Source of the DNA: Fidelibacterota bacterium
Lineage (GTDB): Bacteria; Fidelibacterota; UBA8477
Length of the DNA: 9,867 nucleotides
Assembly: GCA_021734045.1 (NCBI GenBank)
Contig: JAIPJR010000087.1
Location: forward strand, 1-9,867
Reading direction: 5' to 3'
Below the pieces are notes generated by a model. That model saw nothing but the letters and a program-made list of their open reading frames with translations. It searched no databases and was not told the DNA's origin. This document shows, in pieces, positions 1-6,265 of this stretch. Numbering within the stretch: position 1 is the stretch's first letter; each line of letters starts with the position of its first letter. The translations under genes were made by a program, and so were the position numbers.

Positions 1-473
1 ATGGTGAGGACGATTTGTAAGCGTCCGCCCTGGCGAACGGAACGATAATGAACCCAGGTGAGTATGGCAATGAGCAAAGCTGCCAGGAGTTTGGTCCAGA
101 CAGAGTCGGCCAGAACCGGGGCAAATATTTTCAGCGCAGCGATTGCGGAAACCGCGAGAATGGTAATAGAAGGTGTATCGCTGGTCCAGAAAACCGTCCA
201 CACATATAAAAATGCCAGCATAGGGCTGCCGGCTTTTTGGAGATAAAGGTATCCGAAACCCTGTTTCGGGTAGGCGGTTCCCATCTCGGATAAAATGAAA
301 ATCTGCGGCAGCCAGATCAGACCACCCACCAGCCAGGCAATGGATGCCAGCAGGGGAGAGCCGGTGGCCTTCTGGACAATGGGCAGGCTGATAAAAACAC
401 CGGACCCAATGACTGTTCCGATAATAATGGCCAGCACATGGCTCAAACTCAGTTCACGCTTAATGGTGGTCAT
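1..473 (-). CDS. APC-superfamily amino-acid permease, 5' part only (3' end off the left edge)
   Basis: This is the first 157 codons of an integral inner-membrane transporter that probably moves amino acids by proton or sodium coupling or by exchange. The start is the ATG at 473-471 (MTTIKRELSLSH...), with a purine-rich GGGGA a few bases upstream. Residues about 10-33 form TM1 and contain IGTVIGSGVF, the glycine-rich unwound segment that binds the substrate backbone in APC transporters. A second hydrophobic segment follows at about 40-62, leading into SEMGTAYPKQGFGYLYL. This matches the E-x-G-x-x-x-P-x-x-G-G/F-x-Y pattern after TM2 in the LAT/SLC7 branch. Two more hydrophobic stretches lie at about 81-118 and 127-142. 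The gene is divergent from the crcB unit. Substrate cannot be told from this fragment. Family call is firm; the LAT-like placement is an inference. Confidence 0.85.
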   Translation of the reverse strand, partial: MTTIKRELSLSHVLAIIIGTVIGSGVFISLPIVQKATGSPLLASIAWLVGGLIWLPQIFILSEMGTAYPKQGFGYLYLQKAGSPMLAFLYVWTVFWTSDTPSITILAVSAIAALKIFAPVLADSVWTKLLAALLIAILTWVHYRSVRQGGRLQIVLT

Positions 474-622
474 AAGAGGTCCCCGCCCTTTTGAATGTAA
501 ATTTTACCTGCGCCGGAAAAGATACAAGGGCTTTGTGTCTGGATATGGTGATTAAAAAATCCCATCACGACCACAAATTCCACTTAAATGCGAAAACGCT
601 ATTTCATAGGATACAGGGTCTC
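474..622. other. Divergent intergenic region between the permease and crcB
   Basis: This 149-bp spacer must hold the promoters of both divergent genes. I see no strong sigma-70 box. The best crcB candidate is a poor TTAAAT-N17-TAGGAT pair ending about ten bases before the crcB start. Two small dyads are visible: GTGAT/ATCAC at 548-568 with an 11-base loop, and GCG-AAAA-CGC near 588-597. The fluoride riboswitch (crcB motif) often precedes crcB genes, but its conserved GGNGAUGG and AUAACCGC-like blocks are not recognisable here. Confidence 0.4.
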
Positions 623-925
623 ATGATAATGATAATCATTCTGGTGGGTGTGGGTGGATTCATAGGCGCGGTGTTACGATACGCGGTAAGTGGTTGGGTT
701 CACGCGATTTCCAGGGATACATCATTTCCATCAGGAACCCTCACCGTGAACATCATCGGTGTGTTGGGGGCGTTTACCACATTCTCCACATTTGGGAATG
801 AAACGCTCATGTTGACGCAAAATACTGAACATACTTTGGCCATTTTCAATGTGGCGCTACATGTGATTCTAGGGTTGCCGGCGGTTTGGGCCGGGCAGCT
901 ATTGGGGAAATGGATCGGAGGTTAG
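623..925 (+). CDS. crcB: CrcB/FluC fluoride channel with an internal in-frame deletion, probably non-functional
   Basis: CrcB/FluC proteins are small four-helix membrane proteins that work as antiparallel dimers and export fluoride. The ATG at 623 gives a 100-residue protein (a second ATG at 629 is possible). Family signatures are GVGGFIGAVLRY in TM1 (about 11-22), the P-x-G-T-L-x-V-N block (about 38-45) with the pore asparagine, and GAFTTFSTF (about 50-58), the TM3 break with the pore phenylalanines. In normal members of 120-130 residues about 36 residues separate that asparagine from TTFSTF; here there are only 8. The missing ~28 residues would be most of TM2, the loop and the first half of TM3. 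The reading frame is otherwise open and the TM4 region is present. The DUF190 gene follows after 2 bp, the usual partnership. Family identity is firm; loss of function is inferred. Confidence 0.85.
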   Translation: MIMIIILVGVGGFIGAVLRYAVSGWVHAISRDTSFPSGTLTVNIIGVLGAFTTFSTFGNETLMLTQNTEHTLAIFNVALHVILGLPAVWAGQLLGKWIGG

Positions 926-927
926 TC

Positions 928-1277
928 ATGATACCGGAAATAGGTTCTCTGTTGCGGATATTCATCGGCGGGAGCGATGAACACAACGGCAATGCCTTGT
1001 TCGAATGGTTGGTGGAGCTGGCGCGGGAGCAGGGTCTGGCGGGAGCCACGGTGTTGCGGGGTATCATGGGTTACGGTGGCCGCAGCCGCATTCACACCTC
1101 CAAAATTCTGCTCCCCCAGAGGGTTTGGCCATTGTGGTTGAATTGATGGATACGCGGGAAAAGCTGGAAACCTATCTGGAGACGGTGGATACGGTCATCC
1201 GGGAGGGGCTAGCCACGCTGGAAAAAGCGGAAGTCATTTTTTACCGCTCCGGCGATTCGCAGCCCGGGAAAAATTAA
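928..1277 (+). pseudogene. DUF190 family protein gene, split by a one-base frameshift
   Basis: DUF190 proteins are about 110-residue PII-like cytosolic proteins of unknown function, often encoded beside crcB. The ATG at 928 has a very good ribosome site, GGAGGT at 917-922. The first frame reads MIPEIGSLLRIFIGG, then LVELAREQGLAGATVLRGIMG and GRIHTSKIL-like sequence, all family hallmarks. After codon 61 it runs into an unrelated tail (LLPQRVWPLWLN) and stops at 1144-1146. The rest of the family sequence (EGLAIVVELMDTREKLETYL..., VIREGLATLEKAEVIFY) continues in the -1 frame to the stop at 1275-1277. One extra C in the C5 run at 1113-1117 would restore a protein of about 116 residues. The change is either a true mutation or a homopolymer sequencing error; no classical slippery heptamer is present. 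Confidence 0.85.
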
Positions 1278-2572
1278 TCAGTTACCTGGATAATGTGGTC
1301 CAACAGACGGGTCACATCCAGAATGTTCAATTCATAATCACGGGTCACATCACCCTGAACAAAGAGATGAGGGGAGGGGACCGATTCGGTGAGAATCAGT
1401 TCTACCAACGCCACCGCATCTACGACATTTACCAGTAAATCCCCGTTCAAATCCATTCGCGAGACAAGTTGATCATTCACCGGCTGAAAAAGAATCATAC
1501 CTGCGATCGCGTCTTCCTCATTGTCATGGAGGGTGAAATCAATGCTGTCCGGCGACAAATCCAGCCAGAAATTATTCTGCGCGTAAATATCATTCTCCGT
1601 ATCGTTCCAGATATTCCAGGTCTCGCCGTTCAACCGATTGGCGTAGATGAAATTCCCACCATCATCGTTCAGACCAGCATTCTCCAGATTGCCCAAATTT
1701 GCACTGGCGAAATTGATGATTGAAACACCGTAATAATTCCCTGCAATCACATTACCACTGCAGAGCGGATTCCCATTGGGATAGCCGATGTACAGTCCTG
1801 CCCCGGAATTGGGATTGCCTTCCACAAAATTGGCTACCACGATATTCTCATGTAATACCGGTGTGGCATTCACGATTGTAATTCCCGTGAAATTGCCCCG
1901 CACCAGGTTCTGTGACAACTGTGGTGCTGCCGTTCCCGTCAGTGCCCAGATGCCGATACCCTGGGCGTGATTGTCCACAATGAGGTTCTGATAAATGGAA
2001 TCAGGCGAACAAGAATCGATAAATAACGCGGGGTAGGTGGTGGTGCTGGTGGAGTTCCCGGAAAGATAATTCTCCCGTACCACAACCTCATCACTGGTGG
2101 TAATACGGATGCCATACCGACCACAATAGAAAATCCCGTTTCCTTGTACCAAACCCGAAGCACTGTTGTGAAATGCCAGGCCATTTTCGGTAATATTCTC
2201 CAAACCGGAATCACGGATTTCCAAGTGACCGCCGAATACTTTTATTCCATTGGTGACGGAATCGATGGTGCATTCCCTAATGTGGACAGTGCCGTCTTCA
2301 ATAAAAATTCCGGCACCACCGGTATACCGGGCAGCGGTCATGCGCAGAAAACCAGCCACCCGCAGTTCGAATTCACCGGGTGAACGAATGATTACACCGG
2401 GCTCAACGATTAATGAATCCCCAATTGGTACTAGGGCATCACTTGTGAGGACATAGGGACTATTCCGGGCATCCCATGTCCCGGATACATCACCGGAAAC
2501 CTGGGTTTGCGCAGAAAGTGAGCTGGTAATCATAAACAATATGAGGCTGAGTAGTTGCAGGAAGTGTTTCAT
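1274..2572 (-). CDS. Secreted right-handed beta-helix protein with C-terminal type I dockerin
   Basis: A predicted exported protein of 432 residues. I chose the ATG at 2572 because AAGGAT at 2582-2577 sits 4 bases upstream and the protein then begins with a clean signal peptide (MKHFLQLLSLILFMITSSLSA, cleavage likely before QTQ); an upstream ATG at 2590 adds only six residues. After a capping segment (sLIVEPGVIIRSPGEFELRV, about 55-75) come many short repeats of the NosD/parallel beta-helix kind, such as NxIxxNxxGIxI, to about residue 330. The last 60 residues carry two dockerin calcium loops, DLNGDLLVNVVD and DVTRDYELNILD, matching D-x-N/T-x-D-xxx-N-xx-D. No catalytic residues of a known polysaccharide lyase can be assigned, so the role (surface adhesion, glycan binding or degradation) is open. 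There is no T9SS-type tail. It converges on the DUF190 gene with a 4-bp stop overlap. Confidence 0.85.
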   Translation of the reverse strand: MKHFLQLLSLILFMITSSLSAQTQVSGDVSGTWDARNSPYVLTSDALVPIGDSLIVEPGVIIRSPGEFELRVAGFLRMTAARYTGGAGIFIEDGTVHIRECTIDSVTNGIKVFGGHLEIRDSGLENITENGLAFHNSASGLVQGNGIFYCGRYGIRITTSDEVVVRENYLSGNSTSTTTYPALFIDSCSPDSIYQNLIVDNHAQGIGIWALTGTAAPQLSQNLVRGNFTGITIVNATPVLHENIVVANFVEGNPNSGAGLYIGYPNGNPLCSGNVIAGNYYGVSIINFASANLGNLENAGLNDDGGNFIYANRLNGETWNIWNDTENDIYAQNNFWLDLSPDSIDFTLHDNEEDAIAGMILFQPVNDQLVSRMDLNGDLLVNVVDAVALVELILTESVPSPHLFVQGDVTRDYELNILDVTRLLDHIIQVTD

Positions 2573-2714
2573 AAGTATCCTTGTTTGCATGCAGGTAATT
2601 ACAGCTTATCTACGAGCAGGAAAAACAGAAAAGTGATTACATTTTGTTCATCGCCTACTGTTATATTTAGTCCATGGGGGAGACCATTCAACCAATAGCA
2701 CAGGGGCCAGGGCA
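2573..2714. other. Divergent intergenic region between the dockerin gene and the kinase gene
   Basis: This 142-bp spacer carries the starts of two divergent genes. Two adjacent 8-bp perfect palindromes, TGCATGCA (2586-2593) and GTAATTAC (2595-2602), lie directly upstream of the dockerin gene's ribosome site and could form an operator, although short palindromes are common by chance. A T-rich TTATATTTAG near 2660-2670 is the only -10-like element I see for the kinase; no convincing -35 partner was found. Confidence 0.3.
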
Positions 2715-3863
2715 ATGAAGACAGAAAAAACATGGTTCGCTCCTGCTGGCCGTCTGCCGACACGGGAGATTACCCGGCAGGCGGTTGCCCTGGCTGAAGA
2801 GAGCTTGCTAAAACAGCTGTTGGATTCAATACCCAATGTGGTGATGGTACTCAATCGCTTTCGCCAGGTTGTTTACGCCAATGATTCATTGTGGAAGACG
2901 CTGGATGGCGAAATTCCCGAGAATGTGTTTGGGTTTCGGCCGGGAGAGATTTTTGACTGCATTCATTCGGATGACATGTCAGATGGTTGTGGCACGTCCG
3001 AATTCTGTCGGGAGTGTGGTGCCGCCAAAGCGATTCTGAACAGCCAGAAAATGAAGGGTGTGGATTTGCAGGAATGCCGCATCACACGCAAGCATACGGA
3101 TGAGGCATTGGATTGGATGGTGAAAGCGTCGCATTTCAGTTACCGGGATGAGGATTACACCATTTTTGCCTTAACGGACATCAGTGGGCAGAAGCGCCGG
3201 GAAGTACTGGAGCGCATTTTCTTTCACGATGTCATGAATACGGCCGGTACATTGCACGGATTCACCAAACTCATTAATCAAATGGATACTGCAGAAATTC
3301 CTGAGGCGGTTGAACAGATTGGCATTTTGAGTGAAAGGCTCATTTCTGAAATTCGTACCCAGCAACTTTTGACCCGGGCGGAACAGGGTGAGTTGGCGTT
3401 AGAGATTTCACCAATAAATGCAGGTGAAATAATGGAGGAAATCGCCCGGGAATACCGTCAACATCCGGTGTCGAAGGATCGTCAAATCGTGGTGAATCCG
3501 ATAGATGAATCGCTCACGCTGAGAAGTGACAGGACGTTATTACGTCGGGTCATTGGCAATATGCTGAAAAATGCTATTGAAGCCTCAGAACCGGGTGAAA
3601 CCATCACACTGACATGCAGTATGGCTGAGCAGGCCGTGGAATTTCGCGTTCACAATCCCCAGTTCATCACCCGCAGGACTCAGCTCCAGATATTTAATCG
3701 CTCCTTCTCAACCAAGGGAAAAGGTCGGGGACTGGGAACCTATAGCATGAAACTTCTCACAGAGCGCTACTTGAACGGGACAGTTGGATTTGAAAGTAAA
3801 GAAGCGGATGGTACCACATTTTTCGTGAGAATTCCCAAGCGTATCTCTGCCCGTAAGGACTGA
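2715..3863 (+). CDS. PAS-domain sensor histidine kinase with cysteine-rich sensor region
   Basis: A 382-residue histidine kinase with no obvious membrane segment, so likely cytosolic. The ATG at 2715 follows an AGGGG/AGGG-rich stretch. A PAS domain spans about 31-155 (LDSIPNVVMVLNRFRQVVYAN is its typical opening). Inside it lie C82, C92, C98 and C101 (DGCGTSEFCRECG) and C121; the C-x5-C-x2-C spacing suggests metal, cluster or thiol chemistry, but this is inferred. The phospho-acceptor box is FFHDVMNTAGTLHGF with H171. The ATPase domain has the N-box NMLKNAIEAS (N282, N286) and the G2 box STKGKGRGLGTYSMKLL (about 332-348). The usual G1 DxGxG is replaced by RVHNPQF, which I recognise from a kinase subfamily with 'HDxxNTAG' and 'FSTKGxGRGxGTYS' signatures. 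Partner: probably the convergent receiver gene at 3958-4335. The signal is unknown. Confidence 0.9.
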   Translation: MKTEKTWFAPAGRLPTREITRQAVALAEESLLKQLLDSIPNVVMVLNRFRQVVYANDSLWKTLDGEIPENVFGFRPGEIFDCIHSDDMSDGCGTSEFCRECGAAKAILNSQKMKGVDLQECRITRKHTDEALDWMVKASHFSYRDEDYTIFALTDISGQKRREVLERIFFHDVMNTAGTLHGFTKLINQMDTAEIPEAVEQIGILSERLISEIRTQQLLTRAEQGELALEISPINAGEIMEEIAREYRQHPVSKDRQIVVNPIDESLTLRSDRTLLRRVIGNMLKNAIEASEPGETITLTCSMAEQAVEFRVHNPQFITRRTQLQIFNRSFSTKGKGRGLGTYSMKLLTERYLNGTVGFESKEADGTTFFVRIPKRISARKD

Positions 3864-3883
3864 ATCGTGGTAAACCAATCTGA

Positions 3884-3901
3884 CCAGATGGCCATGTCTG
3901 G
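3884..3901 (+). terminator. Weak hairpin after the histidine kinase gene
   Basis: CCAGATG and TGTCTGG... pair as a 7-bp stem (five Watson-Crick pairs plus two G-T pairs) around a GCCA tetraloop, 20 bases after the kinase stop. It is followed only by CTGTTT and then an A-run, so the U-tract is poor. It may act as a weak terminator for the kinase transcript. On the opposite strand the T-run precedes the hairpin, so it would not terminate the response regulator transcript. Confidence 0.3.
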
Positions 3902-3957
3902 CTGTTTAAAAAATATGTGATGTTAAAAAGGGCTGAGGTAATGGCGCCGGAACTGGA

Positions 3958-4335
3958 TTATGTTGCTAACGCCCGCTTGACCGTGTTGATCATCTCCCGG
4001 ATATCAAAGGGTTTTGAAACCACGTGAATAAATCCAATATCCATCAATTTGGTATGGTCATCCTGATCGGCAAACCCCGTGGCAATAATCATTTTTGCAT
4101 CCGGATTCAGGGTCTTGATTTTTTCGCCCAATTTTTTGCCATTTAACCGGGGTAATCCCAGATCTGTGATAACCAAATCAATCTGATCACCCTCGCGTTC
4201 ATAAATTTCCAGTGCTTCAAGGCCATTGGAGGCAGTAATCACCTTATAATTATTCAGCTCGAGTAATTGCTTTAACAGTTCCCGAATGGTGAGTTCGTCA
4301 TCAACGACTAAAATACTTTTTGTCATCTGATCCAT
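3958..4335 (-). CDS. Single-domain response regulator (CheY-like receiver)
   Basis: A 125-residue cytosolic protein consisting of one receiver domain with no output domain. It shows the acidic pair D12-D13 (ILVVDDE), the phospho-acceptor D58 (LVITDLGLP), the switch threonine T86 (MIIATGF) and the conserved lysine K108 (VVSKPF). The start is either the ATG at 4335, with AGGGGG about ten bases upstream, or the ATG three codons in (MTKSILVV), with a short GGA; both give the full domain. Receivers lacking an output domain usually relay phosphate to another protein or act by protein contact. The gene converges on the kinase gene and lies 150 bp downstream of the hyp operon on the same strand, so read-through from that operon is possible. 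Pairing with the PAS kinase is inferred from adjacency only. Confidence 0.93.
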   Translation of the reverse strand: MDQMTKSILVVDDELTIRELLKQLLELNNYKVITASNGLEALEIYEREGDQIDLVITDLGLPRLNGKKLGEKIKTLNPDAKMIIATGFADQDDHTKLMDIGFIHVVSKPFDIREMINTVKRALAT

Positions 4336-4485
4336 TGAATGCGTACCCCCTGGACGATTTCCGTTGGCAATTTGCTTATTGAGAGTCTTAAAGCCAATTA
4401 AAATTTTATGATTGTGCCGGAATTCCTACTGATTCTGTACCAGTAATAATTGATTTCCCCTGCAAGAAGTCTGTTTCGCCGGCCA
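4336..4485. other. Spacer between the hyp-operon end and the response regulator
   Basis: This 150-bp AT-rich stretch separates two leftward genes. A perfect 5-bp inverted repeat with a 9-base loop lies at 4427-4445 (TACTG...CAGTA), and an EcoRI-type GGAATTCC palindrome lies right beside it at 4419-4426. Neither is followed by a T-run on the minus strand, so I cannot call a rho-independent terminator for the hyp operon. No clear promoter for the response regulator is seen, which keeps read-through possible. Confidence 0.3.
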
Positions 4486-5190
4486 TTACAATCCAAATAC
4501 TTTAATGGCGAGTCCCGAGAAGACGATAATTGCGCCGGCCAATGCATGCATATAAGGTTCCAGAAACCCGAGCCGGATGTTCATCAATCCTTTGGCAGCA
4601 ATGGCCACGATGATGGTCATTGTACCGATGGTTGTCATGCCGAAAACCAGCGTCACCCAAAGCAGGTCTGACCAGTGTCCGGCAGCCGCCGGATACATGA
4701 GAATCGGAATCAGTGGTTCGCAAGGTCCCAGCACAAAGACAATGAACAATGCCCAAGGCGTGATGGATTTGGGGTTGCTATTGATCAGCTCATGCTGATT
4801 CAGATGAGTATGTGAATGGGTGAAAGTATGGCCGTTCTCCTGGTGTGAATGCGTATGCTTTTTCGCCCGCCAGGCGACCCGTAGTCCCCAAAGACCATAA
4901 GCGAATCCCATTCCGATGAGCAACCAACTGGCGATATTACCCCGGACCGACTCCACATTCTCCAACAATCCTACCGCCATACCACCTGCCACGCCAATCA
5001 ATCCCAAAACCACCGATCCAAGCACATGGCCAATCCCACAGAGAACCGTGACGATAAGTATTTTGGTCAATTTCCAATTCCGCGCCCGCCCGATAACGAT
5101 GAAGGGCAGATAATGATCGGGACCGATCAAGGTGTGGATAAACCCGATGCTACATGCTGTTGTTAGAAGGATGGCGAGTTCGGATTGCAT
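4486..5190 (-). CDS. NicO/UreH-type metal permease, probable nickel transporter of the hyp operon
   Basis: A predicted inner-membrane protein of 234 residues with about six hydrophobic helices. I chose the ATG at 5190, where GGGGAG (5203-5198) lies seven bases upstream; an upstream ATG at 5247 would overlap hypE and add a non-family tail. Helix 1 carries GFIHTLIGPDH (H19, D25, H26), the His/Asp-His signature of NicO- and UreH-like nickel/cobalt transporters, and GIGHVLGS with H55 follows in the next helix. A hydrophilic loop at 112-133 holds eight histidines (HTHSH..., THSHTH), typical of metal capture. GPCEPLIP at 155-162 is a conserved turn in this group. It sits 19 bp after hypE on the same strand, so nickel supply to [NiFe]-hydrogenase is the likely job. 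Transport direction (uptake or efflux) and metal cannot be proven from sequence. Confidence 0.82.
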   Translation of the reverse strand: MQSELAILLTTACSIGFIHTLIGPDHYLPFIVIGRARNWKLTKILIVTVLCGIGHVLGSVVLGLIGVAGGMAVGLLENVESVRGNIASWLLIGMGFAYGLWGLRVAWRAKKHTHSHQENGHTFTHSHTHLNQHELINSNPKSITPWALFIVFVLGPCEPLIPILMYPAAAGHWSDLLWVTLVFGMTTIGTMTIIVAIAAKGLMNIRLGFLEPYMHALAGAIIVFSGLAIKVFGL

Positions 5191-5209
5191 GTAAAATCTC
5201 CCCAGTTGG

Positions 5210-6265
5210 TTAACAGATTCGGGGCAACTGTTCACCCAGAGGGACATCCACGATACGATGGGTTCCCAATGCAGTGCGCATGACCACCAGACCGGTATTT
5301 TCAGCTGTCACCTCGCCCAGCTCTACCGCATTGCGCCCCAGTGGATGTTGCCGCATCGCTGCTAAAACCTCATCTGCTGCTTCCGGGGGGACTGAGGCGA
5401 TGAGTTTACCTTCATTAGCCACCAGGAGCGGGTCCAGACCCAAAATTTCACAGGCACCCCGCACACCCGATTGGATGGGGATTCGTTCTTCGTGAATCAG
5501 AATGCCAACATGTGACGCACGTGCAAATTCATTCAGTGTCATTGCCACACCACCCCGGGTGGGATCGCGCAGGGCGTGAATTTCCGGACAGATCGTGGTC
5601 ATCGCTTCAACCAATCCGTTCAGTGGGGCTGTATCGCTGGTCAATTCACTGCTGAAAGAGAGTCCTTTCCGTGTGGTTAAAATGGCGGCGCCATGATCGG
5701 CAATGGTGCCGGAGAGCAGGATTTTATCCCCGGGTTTTAAATTCCCGGCTGAGATATTGAGATGAGTGGCAATAACGCCGATACCGGTGGTATTGATGAA
5801 TAGATTATCGCAATGGCCCCGCTCCACCACTTTTGTGTCGCCGGTAATAATGTTTACGCCAGCACGACTGGCGGCGGCTTCCATAGAGAGTAGCACCCGG
5901 TGTAACACTTCCAACGGCAGGCCCTCTTCCAAAATAAAACCGGCTGTGAGATAGCGTGGTTTGGCGCCGGACATGGCCACATCGTTCACGGTGCCATTCA
6001 CCGCCAGATCACCAATGTCACCCCCTGGGAAAAAAATTGGTGACACCACAAATGAGTCCGTAGATATTGCCACACGACCGGGCGGCAGATCAATCACCGC
6101 CTGATCATCCAGCTTTTCCAGAATGGCATTCCGAAAACGGGGCAGAAAAAATTTTTCCACCAATTCTGCAGACAGTCGCCCACCGGCACCATGCGCCATT
6201 TGAATGGTATCATAATCGGTTTTAGGAATGGGGCAGGTGAGTGCTTCAGGAATCTTCACGCTCAT
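5210..6265 (-). CDS. hypE: Hydrogenase maturation protein HypE
   Basis: HypE is a PurM/ThiL-like ATPase of 351 residues, the usual length. It accepts a carbamoyl group from HypF on its C-terminal cysteine and dehydrates it with ATP to a thiocyanate, the cyanide donor for the hydrogenase iron. The ATP-binding signature MAHGAGGR is at 23-30, STDSFVV at 68-74, [12 protein letters not shown] at 90-101, GDTKVV at 142-147 and DPTRGG at 234-239. The protein ends in PRIC, so the catalytic cysteine C351 is intact and terminal, as required. The start ATG at 6265 overlaps the hypD stop in an ATGA, with AAGGTG upstream, which indicates translational coupling. All family hallmarks are present, so it should be active. 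Confidence 0.97.
   Translation of the reverse strand: MSVKIPEALTCPIPKTDYDTIQMAHGAGGRLSAELVEKFFLPRFRNAILEKLDDQAVIDLPPGRVAISTDSFVVSPIFFPGGDIGDLAVNGTVNDVAMSGAKPRYLTAGFILEEGLPLEVLHRVLLSMEAAASRAGVNIITGDTKVVERGHCDNLFINTTGIGVIATHLNISAGNLKPGDKILLSGTIADHGAAILTTRKGLSFSSELTSDTAPLNGLVEAMTTICPEIHALRDPTRGGVAMTLNEFARASHVGILIHEERIPIQSGVRGACEILGLDPLLVANEGKLIASVPPEAADEVLAAMRQHPLGRNAVELGEVTAENTGLVVMRTALGTHRIVDVPLGEQLPRIC

Noticed and set aside
474-622. Fluoride riboswitch ahead of crcB
   Set aside because: The region holds a small GTGAT/ATCAC dyad but not the conserved sequence blocks or pseudoknot arrangement of the crcB motif; a covariance-model search would settle it.
491-622. 44-residue N-terminal extension of CrcB starting at 491
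   Set aside because: The extension is hydrophilic and unlike any CrcB, while the family begins directly at the hydrophobic stretch from 623.
886-927. Start of the DUF190 protein at 886 inside crcB
   Set aside because: The ATG at 928 has a near-perfect GGAGGT site and gives the usual family N-terminus; the extra 14 residues are out-of-frame crcB sequence.
4336-4485. Rho-independent terminator or sigma-54 promoter in the spacer before the response regulator
   Set aside because: The inverted repeat at 4427-4445 has no following T-run, and no GG-N10-GC pair with the expected flanks was found.
5191-5247. Upstream ATG at 5247 for the metal permease
   Set aside because: It would overlap hypE by 38 bases and add a tail with no family similarity, while 5190 has a proper ribosome site and begins the first helix.
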